Source: Anaerostipes sp. MSJ-23 (GTDB taxonomy: Bacteria > Bacillota > Clostridia > Lachnospirales > Lachnospiraceae). From it: 64,000 nucleotides of DNA. A model generated the notes under the pieces. It ran no database searches. It was not told the DNA's origin and saw nothing but the letters and a program-made list of their open reading frames with translations. Positions 54,604-61,886 of the stretch are shown here, piece after piece. The stretch covers positions 62,001-126,000 of the forward strand of contig NZ_JAHLPY010000001.1 in NCBI RefSeq assembly GCF_018918155.1. The letters run 5' to 3'. Both the position numbers and the translations under genes were made by a program. Position 1 is the first letter of the stretch. Each line of letters begins with the position of its first letter.

Positions 54604-55028
54604 TTGTTTCTCCTTTCCTGTTTGATTTTTTTTAAAAGTCCGATAATATCCGATTGCGCAACTTGTTGTGCGATCGAAGTTCAACATTTAAGTGAGCGTA
54701 GCGAATCTAATGTTGGACATCTAGGGGTTTGGGGCTTGTCCCCAACATGATGAGGAAACACTTAACGCTCTTCATTTACCTGCGGTAGCAATGTCGAGAA
54801 GGAACGCTAACGCTTATCCTATCTCTCCTAAACTGCGCAATAAATTGCTTGTTTACTTGGGATAGCAGAGAAGAGGAGTAGTAAAGTAATCGTCGTTTTC
54901 TCCAGTGTTTATAAGGGATTTCATGCATTTTGCGTACGTTTTCGTTACGACCCTATATAGAAGCATCGTAACAATTTTGTACGCAAATCGGCAAAAAATC
55001 CAGTAATTATAAGGGGAAAACGACGATT
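54604..55028. other. Structured gene-free region upstream of terS
   Basis: About 425 bp with several stem-loops: CGATTGCGCAAC with GTTGTGCGATCG near 54650-54676, TCAACATT with AATGTTGGA near 54678-54719, and GGGG/CCCC near 54733-54745. At 54890-55030 two TATAAACACTGG-like half-sites (on the minus strand) flank a CTATATAGGG box, the same building blocks as in the 61-kb array. It may hold the packaging start (pac or cos) or the promoter of terS. No coding sequence was found. Confidence 0.6.
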
Positions 55029-56639
55029 CTATACTCTCGCCCTAACTATCGTCCACAATCTAACGTCCTTACTACGACCACCAATTTTTCGTTTTGTTCT
55101 TTTCTTGTCTATTTTATAAGGTATGCCCATCTGCAATAACCGTTCATTTATTGTCTTAGCAGTTTTAACAATTCGTCTGTCTTTACGTACACCCAATTCC
55201 TGTACAAGTTCATCTTTCTGCGTATCCCAAAATTCTGTTTTATCGTTTGCATACCTTTCCAACTTGATCATAATTTCAATACATTCTGGATCATAAATTT
55301 CATATTTCATTCTCTCAATTTCACGAGTTCTTTTGTTGTATTTGTGCGTTCTCTCAAACTTATCAGCAAGATATGCGCAGTATCCGTAATCGCTGAGTTT
55401 TATCATCTTATTATATAACTCGATGTCGCTTTCTTTTTTCTTGAGCATCAATTGATTCACTTTTAAACAATTATCTTTTTTATCCTTATAAATGATTCCG
55501 CTCTTGTCTACATTCGCGTTGAATCTTAAATATTCTCTATAAAATTCATCTTCTCCGTTGAAGTCGAGGAATTGTGCAGGCGTAATATCTTTCTTAATCT
55601 GTGTGATCATACCGCCTAATTGTTCGTTGGTTCTGGCACGAACATAAACGTCAATCTTCTCTGAGTATGCACCATTGTCTTTCCTTCTGCCGATACGTCT
55701 TCTGCCCATGCACTGGATCAGTGAACCAAGATCACGAATGTCTATCATGACCTCTTTTACATCTTTGTCTTTGATGTTAACGCCTGCATCTAGGCAAGCA
55801 GTTGTGATAAGTAGATTCTCTTCGAATCTCTCATTTTCAAGCATCTGATTCAATTTATCCTTATCCATATACTTGGCATACTCTTTGTTACTCTCACTAC
55901 AGCAAAAGATTGCATTGTCCTCGAACTGCTTGTATAATTCATATGCCTTTTTGACAGAGTCAATGAAAAAGATTGCCTTTGTACCTTTGTGAATTATCTC
56001 TTCTGCCTTACGTTTAAATGCGTCCTCACGGTAGAAGAAGTAGAGTTGATTGATAAATGACCAATTGGTAGGTATCTTGTATTTGAGTGGCTTAATTCCT
56101 TCTCTGATGCCTAATTTCTGGGCGTTATCTCCCAAATAATCTCTCATATAAGATTCAATATTCTCGCCCGTGGCGCTCATGAATATCTTAACCGCAGTAG
56201 GACATTCCATGATCATGTCATAAGCCACGTCTGTCGTGTCATTAAAGGACGCATCTTCTGTGAAATAATGATATTCGTCTGATACAATGTAACCGTAGTC
56301 GTATGGATTAAAGAAGTCCTCTTCTCCGAAGTCATTGTATCTTGACTTGTGCATGGAAAACTTCTGATATGTAACAATGTCTATCACATCATCTTTGCCG
56401 TCTGATTCAATTTCCATGATGAACTGATCGACACATTTGCGACGATGGATAAGGAAGAGAATCTTCTGACCCTCTTCCTTTGCAATATCATATAAGGTGT
56501 TCTTGATAAAGTAGGATTTTCCAACGCCAGTACCTGCCTCAATAATGACAGGTACATCTGGTTCCCATTTTTTAATATCTTCAACTGTGATTAGATCGCT
56601 TACTCTTGTATTTTTACTTACTTTTTTGTTTGTTGCCAT
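55029..56639 (-). CDS. DEAD/DEAH-box helicase of the element
   Basis: 536 residues. Motif I is EAGTGVGKSYF near residue 33, motif II VSDEYHYF near 123, motif III FMSATGE near 155 and motif VI IQCMGRRRIGRRK near 312. This is an SF2 helicase of a kind seen in mobile elements of Clostridia. It has no nuclease or primase domain. It may help replicate or open the element DNA. AAGGAG precedes the ATG. It is preceded by a small DUF5659-like gene 28 bp upstream. Confidence 0.88.
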   Translation of the reverse strand: MATNKKVSKNTRVSDLITVEDIKKWEPDVPVIIEAGTGVGKSYFIKNTLYDIAKEEGQKILFLIHRRKCVDQFIMEIESDGKDDVIDIVTYQKFSMHKSRYNDFGEEDFFNPYDYGYIVSDEYHYFTEDASFNDTTDVAYDMIMECPTAVKIFMSATGENIESYMRDYLGDNAQKLGIREGIKPLKYKIPTNWSFINQLYFFYREDAFKRKAEEIIHKGTKAIFFIDSVKKAYELYKQFEDNAIFCCSESNKEYAKYMDKDKLNQMLENERFEENLLITTACLDAGVNIKDKDVKEVMIDIRDLGSLIQCMGRRRIGRRKDNGAYSEKIDVYVRARTNEQLGGMITQIKKDITPAQFLDFNGEDEFYREYLRFNANVDKSGIIYKDKKDNCLKVNQLMLKKKESDIELYNKMIKLSDYGYCAYLADKFERTHKYNKRTREIERMKYEIYDPECIEIMIKLERYANDKTEFWDTQKDELVQELGVRKDRRIVKTAKTINERLLQMGIPYKIDKKRTKRKIGGRSKDVRLWTIVRARV

Positions 56640-56667
56640 TTGTTTGTTCTCCTTATGTTACGTTAGA

Positions 56668-56850
56668 TTATTTGGATAAATACTGTTTGATTGTCTTTTC
56701 AAGATTTTCAGATTTTCTGAAAATAAATACATTTTTGTCTGGACATTTTTCATTGCGTTCTATTTTTTTAAGGATGAATCCTTGCATCATTAAATATCCT
56801 GCAAGTGCTTGATTGAATATAATTTTGTTTTCTGTTTTTGTTTTGTTCAT
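56668..56850 (-). CDS. Small DUF5659-like protein
   Basis: 60 residues: IFNQALAGYLMMQGFILKKI followed by PDKNVFIFRKSENLEKTIKQYL. The pattern matches DUF5659, small proteins of mobile elements. AGGAG precedes the ATG. It is cotranscribed with the helicase. Function is unknown. Confidence 0.7.
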   Translation of the reverse strand: MNKTKTENKIIFNQALAGYLMMQGFILKKIERNEKCPDKNVFIFRKSENLEKTIKQYLSK

Positions 56851-56891
56851 GTGTTTGTTCTCCTATACTTGTATTTGTTTTGTTGAGTGGT

Positions 56892-56906
56892 CGACAAATT
56901 GTCGAT
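56892..56906. repeat. Perfect palindrome TCGACAA-A-TTGTCGA
   Basis: A 7-1-7 perfect inverted repeat in the 5-prime region of the DUF5659-helicase unit. A partial relative (TCGACAGATTGTC) occurs at 61819-61831. It could be a repressor operator. Confidence 0.55.
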
Positions 56907-56940
56907 TACTGATATTAATTAGTAGCCCTCAGTTTGAGGT

Positions 56941-57065
56941 TAACTGACCTAAATTCTGAGTGCCAAGATTGTTGGCAGTCAAAATTTTGGTTTTATATTT
57001 TTCCTCTGAATCTAACTGACCTAAATTTTGTACGTTAACATTATTAACGGTCAGAATTTTTGGTT
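56941..57065 (-). repeat. Tandem pair of covarying stem-loops
   Basis: Two copies about 71 bp apart share AACTGACCTAAATT and GTCA(A/G)AATTTT flanks. Between them the inner stems differ but each pairs perfectly: TGCCAA/TTGGCA (56961-56977) and CGTTAA/TTAACG (57033-57049), both with a 5-base loop. An outer CTGAC/GTCAG pairing is kept too. The second copy starts at the stop codon of the gene at 57064. This is the pattern of a conserved RNA (or DNA) structure in the leader of the helicase unit. Confidence 0.8.
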
Positions 57066-57279
57066 ATGCAAACATTTTCTTTTTTAATTCTTCGACTTCG
57101 GCTCGTGCAATATTCATCAATTCTTCTCGTAATTCTGGCGTAGATTTGAAGAGATATTCTGTTTTATATTTGTTTCTCCGATTTTGGCGAATCCTTACAA
57201 TTGGGTATCCTTTTTTTGTCAATTTATTTACAAGTTTTCTCTGTTCAATTACAATTTCGCCTCTGTTTGTGTATTTCAT
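57064..57279 (-). CDS. Small basic protein, unknown
   Basis: 71 residues, rich in Arg and Lys (VIEQRKLVNKLTKKGYPIVRI then RQNRRNKYKTEYLF). It could be a small nucleic acid binding protein. GAGG precedes the ATG and it starts 2 bp after the next upstream gene, so they are coupled. No family recognised. Confidence 0.65.
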   Translation of the reverse strand: MKYTNRGEIVIEQRKLVNKLTKKGYPIVRIRQNRRNKYKTEYLFKSTPELREELMNIARAEVEELKKKMFA

Positions 57280-57281
57280 AA

Positions 57282-58175
57282 TTATTCTACCTCGTCTTTT
57301 TCTTTAATCTCGATTGAGTAATTTACTGTGTTCGTTCTTGTCAATGCATGACAATATTGTTCTTTCTTGATAATATCTCGGTCACATTCTGCATACAGAC
57401 CATAGATATCTTCGATTTCGCTCATAAAAAATTTATCAACGAAAAATTCTTCTTTTGGTAATTTTATCTCAAGGACCTCTGCCGTTTCCCAGAGTAGTAC
57501 ATCGTTGATCTTATCAATGTCTATATTCGTTTTAAGATAACCGTTTTCTAATGTAATCTTTCCATTCAGATGATACTTGTTTCTGATTCGCTTGAAATCT
57601 TCTTGAGTATGTCGCTCAATACAATTATAAAATTCTGGCAGATCAAGTACATCTACCAGATAATGCTTAATATATGGTCTGTATCTATCGTCATAGTATC
57701 CAAGGAATGAACTATCAATGGTGAGTAGTATCATTATTGCTTCATCTGTCATATTTTTAGATAATCCATACAGTGACCACAACAATAATACTGTCGATCC
57801 CGCATATTTCTCTGTGTAATTCTTTTTCGTAACATCTTCTATTAGATTAGGATTGATTGATTCTTCGTTCTTGTAATCTTTCTCAGAAAATCTTGTGATG
57901 TGATTGTCGAAGCATTTGCCTTGATATTTGGCAAAGTCCACGCCTATTTCTTCTGTAACTGTGGCGTTCTTTGTTTTAGCCGATACGTCAATCGGAATAT
58001 CTGAATAATTTGCGACTTGCCTTAATAAGAAAACTTCTTTAATGTCCCATCCCATTACTTCTTTTAGGATTGTACAAGACAATAATGAGTCAATGTCATC
58101 TGTTAATATTGTATGATAGTTGTTTGTTTTATCGTTATACCATGTTGGTAAACTATTTTTTAAATTCTCTTTCAA
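57282..58175 (-). CDS. Unknown protein with DDxDSxxS motif near N-terminus
   Basis: About 297 residues. The N-terminal part has HTILTDDIDSLLSCTILK, a DDxDSL pattern like that seen at the start of DHH-type phosphoesterases, followed by GWDIKEVFLL and a second acidic region (GVDFAKYQGKCFDNHITRF) with Asp and His. The C-terminal half is helical. No known family is certain. I favour a TTG start at 58175 because AGGTGA lies six bases upstream. A GTG at 58184 overlaps that site. Confidence 0.6.
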   Translation of the reverse strand: MKENLKNSLPTWYNDKTNNYHTILTDDIDSLLSCTILKEVMGWDIKEVFLLRQVANYSDIPIDVSAKTKNATVTEEIGVDFAKYQGKCFDNHITRFSEKDYKNEESINPNLIEDVTKKNYTEKYAGSTVLLLWSLYGLSKNMTDEAIMILLTIDSSFLGYYDDRYRPYIKHYLVDVLDLPEFYNCIERHTQEDFKRIRNKYHLNGKITLENGYLKTNIDIDKINDVLLWETAEVLEIKLPKEEFFVDKFFMSEIEDIYGLYAECDRDIIKKEQYCHALTRTNTVNYSIEIKEKDEVE

Positions 58176-58266
58176 TTTTTTCACCTATTGTTGGTGAACA
58201 AGATGGATAACCACCTTGCCCCCTCAATAAGTGAACAAAACTGAAAGTGAATAAGAATTTAACCAT
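58153..58266 (-). CDS. Possible leader peptide upstream of the DDxDS gene
   Basis: A 37-codon frame, MVKFLFTFSFVHLLRG then QGGYPSCSPTIGEKIEREFK, with AAGGTGA eight bases before the ATG. It overlaps the start of the next gene by about 20 bp in another frame, so it could couple translation. There is no homology evidence. It may be chance. Confidence 0.35.
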   Translation of the reverse strand: MVKFLFTFSFVHLLRGQGGYPSCSPTIGEKIEREFKK

Positions 58267-58365
58267 CTTATTCACCTTCTTTCTACCATTATAAGGTCTG
58301 CTAGTTACCAAGTTCCTGTTGAACTAAAATATAATTACGCCATACCCCATTTCGGGGCATAGCAG

Positions 58366-58608
58366 TTATTTGTTTAACCGAGTTATTTTTGACGTTGTGG
58401 CTTTTTTGCTTGTTTTCTTTTCCTCTCGTGGCTTCAATAAGCCATAACAGCAGTTTAACCAATCATTGTACATCTTCTCGGTCGGGATTACCTCGCATCT
58501 TTCAATGCCCTTAATCCATCTGGTTGAGCATCCGAGACACTCAGCCATGTACTTTTGTGTTAAATTGTGATAAATTCGTAAAAATTTTAAACGATCTCCG
58601 CCAAGCAT
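58366..58608 (-). CDS. Small helix-turn-helix protein
   Basis: 80 residues with an XRE-type HTH (LTQKYMAECLGCSTRWIKGIE) and a basic C-terminal tail (KKTSKKATTSKITRLNK). GGAGC lies upstream of the ATG. It directly follows the capsid-block start region and may regulate the element. The region 58267-58365 between it and the next gene has a short CCCC/GGGG hairpin near 58340-58356. Confidence 0.7.
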   Translation of the reverse strand: MLGGDRLKFLRIYHNLTQKYMAECLGCSTRWIKGIERCEVIPTEKMYNDWLNCCYGLLKPREEKKTSKKATTSKITRLNK

Positions 58609-58625
58609 CTCGTTGCTCCTTTCAT

Positions 58626-59513
58626 TTATTCTCCATCACTTACTGTTGGTGTGATTGTAGAACCTGCGACTACAACTCCACTGTCGTCAATCAGTGCAAC
58701 TGCATAGTATTCTGAGCAATAAACAGTAGTTGTTCTTGTAGATGCATCTCTGGCAGGTTCAACAAAAGGATTCTCTTTAGGAATTAATCCAATAGATTCT
58801 TTTTTGATAGTAAGGATATACCCTTCATGTTTTGCTGTGTCGTAAAGGCGATCAGTTACTAACACTGGAATTCCTCTGAAATATCCTAATAAGTTATTCT
58901 GCATGATTCCTGTGCCATCGGCTGTAAATGTCTTTGTCTTGTCAACGAAGCCATCCATCTTAAGAAATGATGGCACGAAAGCGCTATGAATGTAGATACC
59001 AGCAAAATCTTCTGCATTGGCATCATCTCCATATAAACCTAAGATAGCGTTCATCTCATCGAACGTGATCTGATGTTTTGTAGCAAGTTGACTCTTCAAA
59101 GGTGTTGTCAATGCAACATTAATGCAATCAGTGTCAAGTTTTCTTGCCAGAGAGATTGCCTGCTGTTTTGCGGCTTCATCTAATGCATTTCCGAACTCAA
59201 CTGCGTCGTCGTAATCGTTTACGGATACAGCAGGAGCGGCAACCATCTTAATAGTTGCTTGTGTGCTTGTCTGTTTTAATGCTGTCTTATCCATCGCTGT
59301 TCCAACTGTAATGTCTTTTGCATCACCGATGTAAGCCCATTTTGGCATAGACACTGTTTCCCCAGGTTTACCGACTAAAGATTTAACTACTTTTGCACAC
59401 TGAGAGATAACTACCTTTCCTTCAATTTTTTCACGTACTAATTCAGCATAAACATCTGGGATGATCATGTTTTTATTCACTGCATTTGTAGAATTGTTTA
59501 CAATATTTGCCAT
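58626..59513 (-). CDS. Major capsid protein (N4 gp56/P22 coat-like, HK97 fold)
   Basis: 295 residues. It opens NMIIPDVYAELVREKIEGKVV, then GKPGETVSMPKWAYIGDA and LARKLDTDCI, and ends with GIPVLVTDRLYDT and DASTRTTTVYCSEYYAVALIDD. This order is typical of the N4 gp56-like coat family. It forms the capsid shell. AGGAGG precedes the ATG. The scaffold gene and a small membrane protein lie just upstream. Confidence 0.85.
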   Translation of the reverse strand: MANIVNNSTNAVNKNMIIPDVYAELVREKIEGKVVISQCAKVVKSLVGKPGETVSMPKWAYIGDAKDITVGTAMDKTALKQTSTQATIKMVAAPAVSVNDYDDAVEFGNALDEAAKQQAISLARKLDTDCINVALTTPLKSQLATKHQITFDEMNAILGLYGDDANAEDFAGIYIHSAFVPSFLKMDGFVDKTKTFTADGTGIMQNNLLGYFRGIPVLVTDRLYDTAKHEGYILTIKKESIGLIPKENPFVEPARDASTRTTTVYCSEYYAVALIDDSGVVVAGSTITPTVSDGE

Positions 59514-59529
59514 TTTGTTTCCTCCTTAA

Positions 59530-59814
59530 TTATTTGTTATTAATTTGTGTTTTGATGTCTGAAACATCTTCTCTGATGTCATCTAAGTCATCCTTATAAG
59601 ATGTAAGCACCTGCACGAATTCTGCATTTGTCGCAGATAATTTTTCGTTTTGTTCTTGTGCTTTTGAGATGACCGAATATAATTTTTCTTCTCTGTTTTC
59701 GTTCTGTTGTTGCGATTTCTCCCACAATTTCCAAATGAAAAAAGCCATGGCAATTACCATGACAATCGGAAATCCTAACTGACTTATCGCAGTTTGAAGT
59801 ACATTGTAATCCAC
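59530..59814 (-). CDS. BhlA/UviB-like holin
   Basis: 94 residues. One N-terminal membrane helix (ISQLGFPIVMVIAMAFFIWKLW) is followed by a charged, coiled C-terminus (QNENREEKLYSVISKAQEQN). This is the layout of BhlA/UviB holin-like proteins. I set the start at a GTG (59814) that gives the usual short N-terminus. A frame from 59856 adds 14 residues. It is odd to find it between scaffold and capsid genes. No endolysin gene is seen. Confidence 0.7.
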   Translation of the reverse strand: MDYNVLQTAISQLGFPIVMVIAMAFFIWKLWEKSQQQNENREEKLYSVISKAQEQNEKLSATNAEFVQVLTSYKDDLDDIREDVSDIKTQINNK

Positions 59815-59886
59815 TCCTTTGTCTACCTTTCCGAAAACCGTATTTAACGAGCGCAAAAGTTCCTTGGTTTCCCCACAACTGGGGAA

Positions 59887-60378
59887 TTATCTGGCTAATG
59901 CCTTATATAACTCAGGATTATCTTGAAAAAGTTGTGCTTTTTCTCCGTAGGACATCTTTTTGAAGTCGGACTTTGTAACTGCTTGCTGTTTGCTGTGGTT
60001 GGTGGGTTTGCTCCCATTGTTCAACAGATAGCCATTGATTGCCACACTCACGGCTTCTAATCCTGCGTCCACATCTTCACCAAGATTCAGATACTGTCCT
60101 AACTCTGTTGGTAAGCCAAGTTCAGTAAGTTTGCTTGATAATTCTGTCTGGCGTTCCTTTGCCAGTAATTTCTGTTCTCTGGCTTCTAACTCTCTCATAC
60201 GATTCTCAAATTGAATTTCGCTATCTGACTTCTGAGCAGGTTTATACTGATTTAATTCTTCCTTTACAGTTCTGAGTTCGTTTGAATACTTTGTACGAAT
60301 CTTATCGCCCTCAGATTGAAGAATCTGCTGTACTCCTGCAAGTTGTTCATCAGATAGATTTAATGTTTCTAGTTCCAT
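59887..60378 (-). CDS. Capsid scaffold protein (DUF4355-like)
   Basis: 163 residues, helical and coiled in the first 100 (SDEQLAGVQQILQSEGDKIR, then RMRELEAREQKLLAKERQ), with a C-terminal KKMSYGEKAQLFQDNPELY motif typical of phage scaffold proteins. The start at 60378 has AAAGGA upstream. It is the first gene after the long repeat region and is likely the first of the capsid transcript. No protease domain is seen. Confidence 0.78.
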   Translation of the reverse strand: MELETLNLSDEQLAGVQQILQSEGDKIRTKYSNELRTVKEELNQYKPAQKSDSEIQFENRMRELEAREQKLLAKERQTELSSKLTELGLPTELGQYLNLGEDVDAGLEAVSVAINGYLLNNGSKPTNHSKQQAVTKSDFKKMSYGEKAQLFQDNPELYKALAR

Positions 60379-60467
60379 GCTCACGTCCTTTCCAGTTGCA
60401 TACAAAACGCCCTGCAATAGCAGTTCTATCTGTTGCCCCTGTAATGATGTTGTTAATTTGTTGTATC

Positions 60468-60496
60468 AAAAAAAGACCTATCAAAACGATAGATCT
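60468..60496 (-). terminator. Terminator between repeat array and scaffold gene
   Basis: AGATCTATCG pairs with the run ending GATAGGTCT (one mismatch), followed by seven T on the minus strand. It would end any transcript from the array region 90 bp before the scaffold start, so the capsid genes need readthrough or a promoter in between. Confidence 0.85.
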
Positions 60497-60583
60497 CTTT
60501 CTTCCTTATTATATAATTGTGTTTAACGTCGCAGATTACGACCTTTGGATTTCTAAAATGGTAATTTGCCACCTTAAGATTCA

Positions 60584-60604
60584 AGGGTTACCGATTTGGT
60601 AACC
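60584..60604. repeat. Perfect hairpin GGGTTACC/GGTAACCC
   Basis: An 8-bp perfect stem with a 5-base loop between the array and the terminator. There is no T-run on either side, so it is not an ordinary terminator. Confidence 0.75.
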
Positions 60605-60659
60605 CCTGCTACGTCTATATACATTTGAATTAAATAACGAACATTTTTATGTTTGGGAT

Positions 60660-61790
60660 ATGCGCCCCCTTATACGCACATTTCAAATTTCATTTTGTGC
60701 CGTAAATACGGGACTTGTAAATAATTTCCAATTTTTCAAAGTCGCTAAAACACTAGGTTTTTAGCCAAATTTTGATTTGTCCACGTTGGCAATTTGATAG
60801 CGTTACATGTCTAATATATGCTTCTCCATATACACACATTTCACCAACCGTTTTTTTCGGCTGTTTACCATTTTTTTTAAATTATTTGACCGAAAATAAC
60901 GGCTGTTTTTTAACCAATATCAAATGCTAACATTTTGTATTTTGCCTCTCCATATACGCACATTTCGTGTTCCGAAAATAACGGTACATTTCATTTTTTC
61001 AAAATTTTTTGAAACGATTTTTTCGGTACATTTTTACCCAATATCAAAAGTTCAATTTCTGCATTCTGCTTTCTTAAGAGATACCCCCTCTTCCATATAG
61101 TGACTTTTTATGTTCTGGAAAACTCGGTACATGTAAATAATTCCCAGTTTAAAAAACCGCTAAAATACTAGGTTTCTGGACAACGCTTGATAGCGTTACA
61201 TCGTTCTTCCTATACAGCCACTTAGCACGTCGCCTGTAAATGGCTATTTTACTGAGTTTTTCAATGTTTTTTTAGATGTAACTGGGAAATTTTTTGCCGT
61301 TTTTTTCCAAAATCTCCTGCCTCTCCTATTACAACAAGATTCGTGTTAAAAAAAATCCTTATAAACACTGACTTTATAACCCCTTTATTTTTAAAAGAGG
61401 GAACTTTTTTGACCGATTTTGTCTAAAATTGATTATGGGACTAGCACATTACCATTTGGGGAATCTGCTTTCTCTCCTATTACTGAGAGAACGCTATCGT
61501 TCAAATCTATTGTAATTACTGGATTTAAGAGGTGTTTTAAAATAAAAAGGGGAATTTTTTGGACTGATTTTTTCCAAAGGTGATTGTCTCTCCTATAGCC
61601 GAGAGAAGTACAAATGCTTAAACGCCTATAATTCCTAGTGTTTTTACATCTAAAAAAATAAAACCTAGACGATTTTTGCAAAATTTTTACTATTTCATGT
61701 TCTTCCTATACCCGCACTTAGCAAAAACTCTCAACACCGCATAAACACTAGGTTTAAGCGGTGTTCAAAAATAAAAATGAGAAGTTTTTG
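60660..61790 (-). repeat. Nine-unit degenerate noncoding repeat array
   Basis: About 1.1 kb with no coding sequence. A box reading TATAGGAGAG on the minus strand (variants TAATAGGAGAG, TATATGGAGAGG, TATAGGAAGAAC, TATAAGGGGGC) occurs at about 60664, 60821, 60945, 61087, 61204, 61320, 61471, 61587 and 61700, spaced 110-160 bp. Between boxes lie an A-rich motif (GGAAAAAAACGGCAAAAAAT on the minus strand, with variants) and stem-loops with loop CACTAGG or CACTGAC. Sub-pairs share longer stretches (ATGTAACGCTATCAA; TTGATATTGG). Function is unknown. Confidence 0.85.
61733..61765. repeat. Stem-loop of the array with 8-bp stem
   Basis: AACACCGC pairs perfectly with GCGGTGTT around ATAAA-CACTAGG-TTTAA. 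Related stem-loops are at 60744-60765 (GCTAAAA/TTTTAGC, loop CACTAGG) and 61359-61379 (TTATAA/TTATAA, loop with CACTGAC). Stems differ while the centre is kept. Confidence 0.75.
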
Positions 61791-61886
61791 GGCGTTTTTT
61801 TACCAAAAATCTGAACCATCGACAGATTGTCTACGGTTGATTTACGGCTTTCCGTTTTTGACAAACCGTCCTCGTTCTGAGGACAC

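Noticed and set aside
60660-61790. CRISPR array
   Set aside because: The repeats are degenerate and spaced 110-160 bp apart, with no constant 24-40 bp repeat and no cas genes nearby.
60660-61790. T7-type promoters (TATA followed by GGGAGA)
   Set aside because: The boxes look like the start region of T7/SP6 promoters, but no single-subunit RNA polymerase gene is seen and the upstream parts are not constant. Kept only as one possible reading in the array finding.
60379-61886. Known large phage RNAs such as GOLLD, ROOL or OLE
   Set aside because: I recognise none of their conserved cores. The region is a run of short units, not one large fold. A covariance search would be needed to be sure.
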